A stretch of 64,000 nt of DNA from Candidatus Altimarinota bacterium (GTDB lineage: Bacteria; Patescibacteriota; Gracilibacteria; UBA4473). Positions 27,947-35,957 of the stretch are shown piece after piece. The DNA is taken from NCBI GenBank assembly GCA_023143095.1, contig JAGLIF010000006.1, forward strand, positions 92,263-156,262. Reading direction: 5' to 3'. The notes under the pieces were generated by a model that searched no databases, was not told the origin of the DNA, and was given only the letters and a program-made list of their open reading frames with translations. Positions within the stretch are counted from its first letter, which is position 1, and each line of letters begins with the position of its first letter. The position numbers and the translations under genes were made by a program.

Positions 27947-28491
27947 CCACAGAAGACGCTATTCGCGAAATCTTAAAAAATATTGGAGAGAATTTATCTA
28001 GAGAAGGATTAATCGAAACTCCTATGCGTATAGCAGCTGCACATAAAGAATTTTTTTCAGGATATGATCAAAATCCTACCACTATTCTTAAAACTTTTTC
28101 AAACGAAGGATATGACGAAATGTTACTTGTAAAAAACATTGAATATTTTTCTCATTGTGAACATCACATGGTGCCTTTTTTTGGAAGTGTCCATATTGCC
28201 TATATCCCAGACAAGACCATAACTGGATTATCCAAACTTCCACGACTCGTGGAAATTTTTGCAAGACGATTACAAAATCAAGAACGCCTCACTGTCCAAA
28301 TCGCCGAAACCCTTTTTCAAATACTCAAACCAAAGGGTGTGGCAATTCAAATCACTGGAAAGCATTTATGCATGTGTGCTCGGGGCATCAAAAAAACAGC
28401 CTCTGAAACAATCACGACAGCCTTTTTGGGAGAATTTAAAACCAACGGAGACTTACGAAATGATTTTTTTAATCAAATTAAAACTTCTTAA
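27943..28491 (+). CDS. folE: GTP cyclohydrolase I
   Basis: First step from GTP to tetrahydrofolate. 182 residues with HCEHHMVPFFGSVHIAYIP (zinc ligands Cys72 and His75), GLSKLPRLVEIFARRLQNQERLTVQIA, and the third zinc ligand Cys143 in GKHLCMCARG. The usual CMTMRG appears as CMCARG, adding an extra cysteine. It overlaps folK by four bases. Its product route feeds the thymidylate genes at 50-52 kb. The stop codon starts a dispersed motif copy. Confidence 0.95.
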   Translation: MTTEDAIREILKNIGENLSREGLIETPMRIAAAHKEFFSGYDQNPTTILKTFSNEGYDEMLLVKNIEYFSHCEHHMVPFFGSVHIAYIPDKTITGLSKLPRLVEIFARRLQNQERLTVQIAETLFQILKPKGVAIQITGKHLCMCARGIKKTASETITTAFLGEFKTNGDLRNDFFNQIKTS

Positions 28492-28506
28492 GAAAACGCT
28501 TATCAA
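28489..28506 (+). repeat. dispersed motif copy at the folE stop
   Basis: TAAGAAAACGCTTATCAA begins at the folE stop codon; the second half is diverged. Confidence 0.45.
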
Positions 28507-28517
28507 CTCTTTGATAC

Positions 28518-29579
28518 TCAGTTTGTATCACTTTTATTTTTTTTAGTGCTTCCTAAAAAACAAAGTCGTGAATCCGCTTCTACAAATTGAACCTTTGCGA
28601 TTTGGGGATTTTTCTGTACCAAAAAATAAGCCGCACTCCCAATCATCGCAGCATTATCCGTTGAAAAGTTTATATTCTGAGGCGTAAAAAAGTTTTTGCA
28701 ATAGTGTTGCAAAAACTCCCTAATCACTGATTTTAAGTACTGATTCGCCGAAACCCCTCCAACAAAAAAAACACTTTTTATCTCTGGATATTTTTCCAAT
28801 ACTCGTTCAATTTTTTTCAAAAAAATCTTTCCCACCGTATATTCAAAACTTGCACAAACATCTGTAATAAAAATTTCATCTACACTTTCAACTTGTTCAA
28901 TAAGACGATACACTGATGCCTTGAGTCCTGAAAAAGAAAAATCCAAGGAATCTTTTTCAAGATAAATTTTCGGAAAATCATATTTTTTTTTATCTCCTTT
29001 TTCGGCTTTTTCGGACACAATGGGTCCTCCTGGATACCCAAGTCCTAACATTTTCGCAACTTTATCAAAAGCTTCTCCTGCCGCATCATCCAAAGTTGTT
29101 CCCAGCATTACACCATCTACTTCTGAGTAAAAAAGATGCATTTGTGTATGCCCACCAGAAACGGTTAAGACTAGTGCAGGAAAAGAAATTTCTTCTACTC
29201 GTTCCAAAAAAACAGAGCAAATGTGTCCATGGATATGATGCACAGGAATGAGTGGTTTTTGATGTTGAAGCGACAAAAAACTTGCTGCCGTATTCCCAAT
29301 CAAAAGTGAAGTTTGAAGCCCTGGTCCCTGAGTACACGCAAGAAAATCTATTTCCTCCATAGAAAGATTCGCTTTCTTTAGACATTCCTCCAACGCTCCT
29401 TTCCACTTTTCAGCATGTAACCGTGCCGCAATTTCTGGCACAACACCTCCCCAAGCATTGTGCTGAGCTTGTGAAACACGAACCTCACTCAATACTTTTT
29501 TTCCATTCTCAACAACCGCCACAGCTGTATCATCACAAGAAGTTTCAAAGGCCAGTATTTTTATCTTTTTATGTCTCAT
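28518..29579 (-). CDS. tsaD: tRNA t6A synthase subunit TsaD
   Basis: Transfers threonylcarbamoyl to A37 of ANN-decoding tRNAs. 353 residues of the ASKHA fold: FETSCDDTAVAV, PEIAARLHAE, TQGPGLQTSLLIG, metal-binding VHHIHGHI, LTVSGGHTQM, GEAFDKVAKMLGLGYPGGP, and FVGGVSANQYL. Other t6A genes (tsaB, tsaC, tsaE) are not adjacent. Convergent with folE and divergent from ppnP. A 27-bp TTGCAA palindrome lies in the coding region near the C-terminus. Confidence 0.96.
   Translation of the reverse strand: MRHKKIKILAFETSCDDTAVAVVENGKKVLSEVRVSQAQHNAWGGVVPEIAARLHAEKWKGALEECLKKANLSMEEIDFLACTQGPGLQTSLLIGNTAASFLSLQHQKPLIPVHHIHGHICSVFLERVEEISFPALVLTVSGGHTQMHLFYSEVDGVMLGTTLDDAAGEAFDKVAKMLGLGYPGGPIVSEKAEKGDKKKYDFPKIYLEKDSLDFSFSGLKASVYRLIEQVESVDEIFITDVCASFEYTVGKIFLKKIERVLEKYPEIKSVFFVGGVSANQYLKSVIREFLQHYCKNFFTPQNINFSTDNAAMIGSAAYFLVQKNPQIAKVQFVEADSRLCFLGSTKKNKSDTN
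28691..28717. repeat. intragenic TTGCAA palindrome (tsaD)
   Basis: Arms AGTTTTTGCAATA and TGTTGCAAAAACT around a central G, one mismatch in thirteen pairs, inside tsaD. Confidence 0.6.
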
Positions 29580-29656
29580 AAAAGTTCATTTTTTCTATAA
29601 AATCCTCTACACTCTTTTTCGAAATTTATCATAATTATTTAACACACACTTTACAA

Positions 29657-29932
29657 ATGATCAAGCACAACCTTTACTTTGAAGGAAATGTACAAAGCCT
29701 CGGGTTTGCCGAGAATGATACAATTAACCAAACACTAGGACTCGTTTCCCCTGGCGAATACGATTTTGGAGTAGCCTCAAAAAAAGAAACCATGCAAATC
29801 TTATTTGGAACACTAACTATCAACGGAACAATTTATTCTTCAAAAGAAGCTCCCTGCGTTATTCCACAAGGATCAACTATTCATATCAGTGCCACTTCTC
29901 CAGCTGGATACCGCTGTGTTTATGGCGATTAA
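29657..29932 (+). CDS. ppnP: pyrimidine/purine nucleoside phosphorylase (PpnP, DUF1255)
   Basis: A 91-residue cupin-like protein matching PpnP (YaiE): Y-F-E-G-N-V-Q-S-L-G-F start, SPGEYDFGVASKKETMQILFGTLTING, CVIPQGSTIHI and a closing YRCVYGD. Known members split several nucleosides to base plus ribose-1-phosphate. It stands alone, divergent from tsaD. It fits a salvage-based nucleotide economy. Confidence 0.9.
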   Translation: MIKHNLYFEGNVQSLGFAENDTINQTLGLVSPGEYDFGVASKKETMQILFGTLTINGTIYSSKEAPCVIPQGSTIHISATSPAGYRCVYGD

Positions 29933-29940
29933 GATCTCTT

Positions 29941-29960
29941 TAAAGAAGCATTGATAAATA
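29941..29960 (+). repeat. dispersed motif copy
   Basis: TAAAGAAGCATTGATAAATA lies nine bases past the ppnP stop. Confidence 0.45.
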
Positions 29961-29991
29961 AACTCTCAACAAAAAAAGTGCTTCTGTTTCC

Positions 29992-32022
29992 CTAAAGAAT
30001 CACTACTTCTATTAATTGTTCTTGTTTATATTTTTGTAGGAACATTTGATGTAATTTATTCTTAATTGGCTGTTCCAAGACCTTTTCTGGTCGACTTGGA
30101 TCATAGGTTCTAATCCAAAGCTCTCGAATCTCTTTTTCTATTAAGGCAAACAACTCTTTGTTTTGATTTCCGTACAAAAACCCATTCGCTCTAATATTTA
30201 CTTTTTTTACGCTCCCTTTTTCCGATCGAATCGTCACCATAATAATCCCATTTTCTTTCATAAAAGTTCTTTCTTCCAACACCTTATCGTGTACCTTTTC
30301 TCCTAACTGTACAAGAGTTTCTGCCCCTGCTACGCCCTCTTTTTCAGTCATTAGTCGCGCACCTTTTTCAGTTAAAATAACCCCTCTTCCGTTTTTAATC
30401 ATAAAAGTATTTTCTTTCTTAAGTTGCAAACTTTCTACAATCAAATCTCTATGACCATATCGCATGTAGAGTTCTCCATGAATTGGTGCAAAATATTTAG
30501 GATTAAGCAATGACGCCATAAGTTTGCATTCTTCAGCATGTGCGTGTCCTGAAACATGTATATCCAAACTTTTTTTATCCACTTTCTTACATTCAATTTC
30601 TGCCAAATTATTAAGAACCGAAACAATCGCCATTTCGTTTCCTGGAATCGGAGAAGACGAAAACACGATAGTATCTTCTGTCGTTAATTTGATATCTCGA
30701 TGTGTTTTTGCAGCCATTCTCGTCAAAGCAGCAAACTGTTCTCCTTGTGAGCCTGTGGACAAAATAAGCACCTTTTTTGGGTCCATTTGCCGTGCTTTTG
30801 GACTCATGCGTTGCAAAGTTTGTTCCTTGCACTTTAAATAATTAAGTTTTCTAGCTATCGCAACATTTCGTTCCATTGATCTACCAGACAAAAAAACCGT
30901 TCGTCCATTTCTTTCTGCCGACTCTACAAGTTTTGAAACCCTTCCAATATTAGAAGAAAAAGTTGCCACAATTACACGCCCAGTAGCTTCCGTAATCAAC
31001 TTATCTAATGATTCTTCGATAACCGATTCTGAAATTGTTTGCCCTGGTTGCATAGCATTGGTTGAATCTGATAAAGCTAAAACAACACCCTCTTTCCCAA
31101 TTTTTGAAATACGAGAAAGATCTATTGGTTGATCGTCTGATGGATTGTAATCAAATTTAAAATCCGAAGTATGTACAATCGAGCCATATACCGTTTTTGC
31201 TACAATTCCAACTCCATCTGGAATGGAATGATTTATATGAAAAAATTCAAATTCAAATTTTCCTAATTTCAATTTCGATTTAGGATTAATTTCCTGAATA
31301 TTCAATTTTTGTGAAACACCTTTGTGTTCTGCACATTGTGCCAAAATCAATTCTTTCGTAAGTCTTGTCGCATACATTTTTGGATATCCTAATTCTGGTA
31401 AAATATATGGGACGCCTCCAATATGATCAAGATGTCCATGCGTATAAAGAACTCCACGAATCTTATGCTTGTTTTTAACCAAATAAGAAATATCCGGAAT
31501 CAACACATCTATTCCTAGATGTTCTGGTCCTGGGAATAAAAATCCTGTATCAATAACTACAATATCATCTCCCCATTCAAGAAACATCATATTTTCTCCT
31601 ACTTGTTCCATTCCTCCAAGAGGAACTACTCGAATCTCTCCTGTCTTTATTTTGGACATAAAATTTGTAGGATGAAATTTATCTCGTTTTTCAATCGTTG
31701 GACGAGCTATAAATGGATCATATTTAGAAAAATTTCCTCCCTGTTGAGATCTTTGTGCGTTCTTGTTTCTATTTGGCTTTCCTGTAGATTGTGTTTGACT
31801 ACTCCTACCTACTTGTTTCTTGTTTGAAAAGTGACTATTTGTTCTCGCTCCTTGTGTAGAAACCTTTGTTGTTTGTACTCCTCGTTTAGGCGTATTTTTT
31901 GTTGATTTTGTCAAAAAAGTTTGCTTTTCCGTTCCTTCTGCTTGTACTTTCTGCTTTTGTTCTCTTTTTTTCCCCAAGAGGCCTTTTTTTGAAAGCCATT
32001 TTGTTAGTTTGTCTTCTTCCAT
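29992..32022 (-). CDS. rnj: ribonuclease J
   Basis: Metallo-beta-lactamase RNase with 5'-exo and endo activity. 676 residues: a basic, Gln/Ser/Thr-rich disordered extension (1-115) unusual in length, then LGGMEQVGENMMFLEW, the zinc motif THGHLDHIGG (194-203), HTSDFKFD, the beta-CASP domain with SGRSMERN and STGSQGEQ, and SGHAHAEECKLM (motif with the phosphate-binding His). The C-terminal domain follows. A long, hairpin-rich leader precedes it, so autoregulation is plausible. The neighbouring gap gene lies upstream on the same strand. Confidence 0.94.
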   Translation of the reverse strand: MEEDKLTKWLSKKGLLGKKREQKQKVQAEGTEKQTFLTKSTKNTPKRGVQTTKVSTQGARTNSHFSNKKQVGRSSQTQSTGKPNRNKNAQRSQQGGNFSKYDPFIARPTIEKRDKFHPTNFMSKIKTGEIRVVPLGGMEQVGENMMFLEWGDDIVVIDTGFLFPGPEHLGIDVLIPDISYLVKNKHKIRGVLYTHGHLDHIGGVPYILPELGYPKMYATRLTKELILAQCAEHKGVSQKLNIQEINPKSKLKLGKFEFEFFHINHSIPDGVGIVAKTVYGSIVHTSDFKFDYNPSDDQPIDLSRISKIGKEGVVLALSDSTNAMQPGQTISESVIEESLDKLITEATGRVIVATFSSNIGRVSKLVESAERNGRTVFLSGRSMERNVAIARKLNYLKCKEQTLQRMSPKARQMDPKKVLILSTGSQGEQFAALTRMAAKTHRDIKLTTEDTIVFSSSPIPGNEMAIVSVLNNLAEIECKKVDKKSLDIHVSGHAHAEECKLMASLLNPKYFAPIHGELYMRYGHRDLIVESLQLKKENTFMIKNGRGVILTEKGARLMTEKEGVAGAETLVQLGEKVHDKVLEERTFMKENGIIMVTIRSEKGSVKKVNIRANGFLYGNQNKELFALIEKEIRELWIRTYDPSRPEKVLEQPIKNKLHQMFLQKYKQEQLIEVVIL

Positions 32023-32354
32023 TTTTTTGTTTAATAATTAAAAAGATTAAAATTTTTCCGATTTCTTGTTTAAAATTTTTTTTAAACAAGAAAGATAAAC
32101 ATCGATTTTTCACACTCACAATCGTTTCAAATTTACTTTTTTTGAAACTTTTTGTGTGCCAATAACAGTTTTTTTAATTCCACCTTTTTGGAATCTAAGC
32201 TGAGTGAGCATTTTGTATAAAGAGAAATTCCTCTTTCTGCTGAAACTCAACATTTTAATAAAAAATCAAAAACAGTATAGCGCAAAGAAAGACAATCGTC
32301 AATTAACATTACAAGAAATAACCATTCTTTCCTCCTTGTAACACAACAATCTAC
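32023..32354 (-). promoter_or_regulatory. hairpin-rich gap between gap and RNase J
   Basis: This 332-base gap holds no gene. Three inverted repeats are visible: 13-base perfect arms (TTTCTTGTTTAAA) at 32062-32093 with a six-base loop, GTTTCAAA/TTTGAAAC arms near 32115-32146, and AAAGAG/CTCTTT arms near 32218-32236. The first lies 40 bases before the RNase J start. Leader hairpins, possibly for feedback by RNase J, are inferred. Confidence 0.45.
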
Positions 32355-33344
32355 TTATACTAATGCTGCTAACTCTACTAATCGACAAGAATATCCCCAC
32401 TCGTTATCATACCAAGCTAAAACTTTCACCATATCTCCAATTACCATCGTTTCTGCGGCATCTACAATAGATGACCTCGAATCACACAAAAAGTCTGAAG
32501 ATACTAACGGACGAGTTTCATATCCAAGCACTCGCGGATTAGCTTTTGAAGCTGCCTGCAATACCTCATTTATCTCTTCTTTCGTGGATTCTTTGGAAAT
32601 TTTTATTACCAAATCTACCAATGAAACGGTTGGTGTTGGCACTCGAACTGAAATCCCATTCAATTTCCCTGCCATTTCTGGTAAAACAAGTCCCACCGCT
32701 TTCGCTGCTCCTGTTGTCGTCGGAATAATATTTACTGCCGCTGCTCTCGCTCGTCTAAGATCACTATGTCCTACATCCAAAAGTCGTTGCCCATTAGTAT
32801 AAGAATGAATTGTCGTCATCAGACCCGAAATAATTCCAAATTTTTCATGTAATACTTTTACCACTGGTGCCAAGCAATTTGTTGTACACGATGCATTCGA
32901 AAGAAGTGTTTCGTCCCCTGTAAGAGAGTCTTCATTTACCCCCAAAACAACGGTAGTGAACCCTTCTCCTTTTCCTGGAGCAGAAAGTACTACTTTCTTG
33001 GCACCTTGTACCAAATGCTTCTCCGCTGTTTCTTTTGTTCGAAAAACTCCTGTACATTCCAAAACAACATCTATTTTTAAATCTCCCCATGGCAAATCTT
33101 CAATATTTCGCGTCGCAAAGTTTTTTACCTTATGTCCATTAATATTAAGATTATCATCTTTTTCCAAAGAAATTTCTCCGTTAAACTTTCCAAAATTTGT
33201 ATCAAACATAAAAAGATGCATCGTTTGCTCCGTTGGAGAAGGATCATTGATTGCTACTAGTTCCAAGTCTGAACTATTCAAAATAATTCGTGCAGCCGCT
33301 CTCCCAATTCGACCAAATCCATTAATGGCTATTCGTTTTTTCAT
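32355..33344 (-). CDS. gap: glyceraldehyde-3-phosphate dehydrogenase
   Basis: Glycolytic oxidation of glyceraldehyde-3-phosphate with NAD. 329 residues: Rossmann start INGFGRIGRAAAR, Asp34 (AINDP) selecting NAD, catalytic Cys153 in SNASCTTNCLAP, His in TTIHSYTNGQ, and DNEWGYSCRLVELA at the end. Complete and ordinary. It shares strand with RNase J downstream but a 332-base gap with hairpins lies between. The divergent thrS leader starts about 100 bases upstream. Confidence 0.97.
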   Translation of the reverse strand: MKKRIAINGFGRIGRAAARIILNSSDLELVAINDPSPTEQTMHLFMFDTNFGKFNGEISLEKDDNLNINGHKVKNFATRNIEDLPWGDLKIDVVLECTGVFRTKETAEKHLVQGAKKVVLSAPGKGEGFTTVVLGVNEDSLTGDETLLSNASCTTNCLAPVVKVLHEKFGIISGLMTTIHSYTNGQRLLDVGHSDLRRARAAAVNIIPTTTGAAKAVGLVLPEMAGKLNGISVRVPTPTVSLVDLVIKISKESTKEEINEVLQAASKANPRVLGYETRPLVSSDFLCDSRSSIVDAAETMVIGDMVKVLAWYDNEWGYSCRLVELAALV

Positions 33345-33409
33345 TTTTCTTTTAAGGTAAAAAATTTTTAGCTAGATTATAGAAAAAAATCCTAATAAAA
33401 AAATACTTT

Positions 33410-33438
33410 TTGACTTTTTTTCTTAAGAAACATATTAT
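33410..33438 (+). promoter_or_regulatory. promoter of the thrS leader
   Basis: TTGACT (33410-33415), 17-base spacer, TATTAT (33433-33438). Transcription would start within a few bases of the leader peptide ATG at 33448. Confidence 0.6.
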
Positions 33439-33447
33439 TTCTCTGTT

Positions 33448-33492
33448 ATGCGAACTATTACGACTATTCTTACTACAACGAAAACCGATTAA
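33448..33492 (+). CDS. threonine-rich leader peptide
   Basis: Fourteen codons reading MRTITTILTTTKTD and TAA. Seven of fourteen residues are Thr, using ACT, ACG, ACA and ACC codons. It sits between a good promoter and an intrinsic terminator immediately upstream of thrS. This is the layout of a transcription attenuator that senses charged tRNA-Thr, as known for the E. coli thr operon leader, but applied to the synthetase gene. The ACC codon lies directly before the Asp and stop codons, next to the first hairpin arm. Confidence 0.75.
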   Translation: MRTITTILTTTKTD

Positions 33493-33545
33493 TTTCGGCA
33501 GTTTTGGTTACGCATCAATCCTGCCAATTCGTTTTGGCAGTTTTT
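33485..33545 (+). terminator. thrS attenuator with competing hairpins
   Basis: Terminator: CTGCCAA (33521-33527), six-base loop, TTGGCAG (33534-33540), then TTTTT. Competing pairing: GGCAG at 33497-33501 can pair with CTGCC at 33521-33525 and block the terminator. First hairpin: CCGA 33485-33488 with TCGG 33495-33498 overlaps the leader stop. A ribosome stalled on the Thr codons would cover the first arm and favour the antiterminator, allowing thrS transcription. Confidence 0.7.
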
Positions 33546-33612
33546 AAGGAAAAAATTTTTATAAAAAAATTACCAATCTTTCCTTCTCCTTATTTTCTTT
33601 TCTCTTTTTCAA

Positions 33613-35373
33613 ATGAGTAAAAATGATCTCGAAATCCGAAGACGACACACTGCATCTCACCTTATGACAAAAGCCATAGAAATGTGTTTCCCTGATACCA
33701 AAATTCACTTAGGAGTAGGACCATGGACTGATGAAGGCTTTTATCAAGACTTTGATTTTGGCGAAACAAAATTTTCCACAGATGATTTTAAAAAGGTAGA
33801 AAAAAAGATGCGTTGGCTCGTAAACAAAAATTTTAAGATCACTCGTTTTAATACGGATTATGAAACTGCAAAGAAAGAATGTGCAGACGATAAATTTAAA
33901 ACTGAAATTTTAGAAGATCTAAAAAACGCAGGAGAAACCAATTTTTCCTTTTATGATTTTGTAGATGACTCTGGACGAATTATTTTTCGAAACTTGTGCG
34001 CTGGTCCTCATTTAGCATCAACAGGCGAAGTTGGCGTATTTAAACTTACCAAATGCTCAGCTGCTTTTTGGCGAGGAGATGCAAGACGAGAAAGTCTAAC
34101 ACGAGTATACGGAGTTGCTTTCCCTGACAACGCATCTCTTGAAACATACGAAAATTTTCTTGAAGAAGCAGCAAAAAGAGATCACCGGAAGCTCGGTGTC
34201 GCACTTGATCTTTTTACTTTTTCAGAAAAGGTGGGAGCTGGGTTGCCACTTTTTACGCCAAAGGGAGCTTTCCTCCGAAACAAAATCGAACAAACTATTA
34301 CTGACATTCAAGAAAAATTTGGTTTTGAAAAAGTTCATATCCCACACATCACCAAAAAAGATTTGTATGAAACTTCTGGTCACTGGGAAAAATTTAAAGA
34401 AGATCTTTTCCATGTTAAAGGCAAACATGGTGCCGAATTTGTCATGAAACCTATGAATTGTCCACATCATACACAAATTTACGCTTCACAAATGCGATCC
34501 TACCGAGACTTGCCAATACGATATGTCGAAACAACTACTTGTTACAGAGACGAACAACCCGGCGAGTTATTAGGACTTTCTCGTGTACGAAGTCTCACAC
34601 AAGATGACGGTCATGTCTTTTGTACCATCGCCCAAATAAAACAAGAGTCTAAAAATATTGTAGAAGTAATTCGACAATTTTACACTAAACTTGATATGTT
34701 TGGAGAAGATAATTTTTGTGTCTCTCTTTCCGTAAGAGATCCCAAAACTCCCGAAAAATATCTTGGAAAAACTGAAAATTGGGATAAGGCCGAACAATTT
34801 CTAGAAGAAATTGCCGAAGAAGAAGGCCTAAAATACAAAAGAATTGAAGGCGAAGCTGCTTTTTATGGTCCAAAACTCGATTTCCAATTTAAAGATGCCA
34901 TCGGACGAGATTGGCAACTAGCAACCGTCCAAATTGACTTCGTGCAACCTGAACGATTTGATTTAGAATATATAAATGAAAAAGGTGGAAAATCCACCCC
35001 TGTTATGATTCATCGAGCTGTCGCAGGTAGCTTAGAACGATTCTTATCATTAATCATTGAACATTTTGCTGGAGCCTTTCCTGTCTGGCTCGCTCCAGTA
35101 CAAGCACATATCTTACCAGTAAATAAAAAACATGAAGACTTTGCGTATGATTTAGCAAAAAAAATAAAGGAGAATGGTGGCCGAATTGAAATCTATCCTG
35201 CCTCCGAAACCCTAGGAAAACGAATCCGAAACGCTCAAACCCAAAAGGTACCTTTTTCAATAGTTATTGGAGACAATGAAATACAAGAAAAGAATCTCAC
35301 TATTCGAAAATATGGAGAACAAAAAGATAGTAAAATTACACTTGATGCATTTATGAAAATTCTTTCACAATAA
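33613..35373 (+). CDS. thrS: threonyl-tRNA synthetase
   Basis: Charges tRNA-Thr. 586 residues beginning directly in the editing domain (RRRHTASHLM supplies the HxxxH zinc-like motif) and lacking the N-terminal TGS domain found in E. coli ThrRS (642 residues). Class II motifs follow: MNCPHH with the zinc Cys, RYVETTTCYRDEQPGELLGLSRVRSLTQDDGHVFC (motif 2), and PVMIHRAVAGSLERFLSLIIEH (motif 3). The C-terminal anticodon domain is present (APVQAHILPV). Preceded by a Thr-rich leader and attenuator, so its expression should rise when Thr-tRNA falls. Confidence 0.96.
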   Translation: MSKNDLEIRRRHTASHLMTKAIEMCFPDTKIHLGVGPWTDEGFYQDFDFGETKFSTDDFKKVEKKMRWLVNKNFKITRFNTDYETAKKECADDKFKTEILEDLKNAGETNFSFYDFVDDSGRIIFRNLCAGPHLASTGEVGVFKLTKCSAAFWRGDARRESLTRVYGVAFPDNASLETYENFLEEAAKRDHRKLGVALDLFTFSEKVGAGLPLFTPKGAFLRNKIEQTITDIQEKFGFEKVHIPHITKKDLYETSGHWEKFKEDLFHVKGKHGAEFVMKPMNCPHHTQIYASQMRSYRDLPIRYVETTTCYRDEQPGELLGLSRVRSLTQDDGHVFCTIAQIKQESKNIVEVIRQFYTKLDMFGEDNFCVSLSVRDPKTPEKYLGKTENWDKAEQFLEEIAEEEGLKYKRIEGEAAFYGPKLDFQFKDAIGRDWQLATVQIDFVQPERFDLEYINEKGGKSTPVMIHRAVAGSLERFLSLIIEHFAGAFPVWLAPVQAHILPVNKKHEDFAYDLAKKIKENGGRIEIYPASETLGKRIRNAQTQKVPFSIVIGDNEIQEKNLTIRKYGEQKDSKITLDAFMKILSQ

Positions 35374-35389
35374 CCACGCCAACTTTCTT

Positions 35390-35416
35390 CTTTGTTCCAG
35401 TTTTACTGGAACAAAG
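35390..35416. terminator. stem-loop between convergent genes
   Basis: Perfect 11-base arms (CTTTGTTCCAG and complement) around TTTTA, lying between thrS and the end of the convergent secreted-protein gene, whose stop codon falls in the loop. Neither side has a T-run, so a 3'-end-protecting hairpin is as likely as a terminator. Confidence 0.5.
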
Positions 35417-35852
35417 TTCGATATCGAAGTGCTTTTTGAATCGCTCGTTTTTGTCTTTCTCGTATAAAGTTCAAGCTTGTATCAAAATTTCGATTAGATA
35501 ATTCAAAATATTCTTCCGCTTGAATTTTTTTTGGAGCAGATACATGTGCAAAACTTCGTCGTGCTCGTGAATAAGTCGGTGTAGAAATAGACTGAACCAT
35601 CGGATCTTCCGAACTTAGGTCTGACACTACAACTTCCACTCCTACCACTACTTCTTCTTTCTTCTCCTCTAATCGTTGTTTTTTTGATCCTTCTGAACTC
35701 AATTCCAAAAGACGAGAAGTATCCTGAATTGAAAAGCTTTCGTTTCGAAAGATTCTACTTTCAATTGAATCCAAAAAAACACTATCCATAACTTGTGCTT
35801 GCGCTAATGGAACCACAACAAATAAAAACGCGACTAAAATAGTTTTTTTCAT
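35403..35852 (-). CDS. uncharacterised secreted protein
   Basis: 149 residues with a clear signal peptide (MKKTILVAFLFVVVPLAQAQ, cleavage likely after AQA). The mature part is Ser/Glu/Arg-rich, contains a Val-rich stretch (EEVVVGVEVVVSD), and ends in a basic helix. No domain recognised. It lies downstream of metG on the opposite side of a gap and is monocistronic. Its C-terminal codons form half of a strong stem-loop shared with the thrS end. Confidence 0.7.
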   Translation of the reverse strand: MKKTILVAFLFVVVPLAQAQVMDSVFLDSIESRIFRNESFSIQDTSRLLELSSEGSKKQRLEEKKEEVVVGVEVVVSDLSSEDPMVQSISTPTYSRARRSFAHVSAPKKIQAEEYFELSNRNFDTSLNFIRERQKRAIQKALRYRTLFQ

Positions 35853-35957
35853 TTTTAATAATAGGTTAAGATATTTTATTAATTTTTTCTCTTATACCAA
35901 TAATTAATTTTTTTTTCCTGTCAAGACACTTTCCAATAAAATAGTTCTTTGTAAAAC

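Noticed and set aside
27440..28491. TGA as glycine (code 25)
   Set aside because: Long conserved genes have no internal TGA, and TGA ends folK exactly at the folE overlap.
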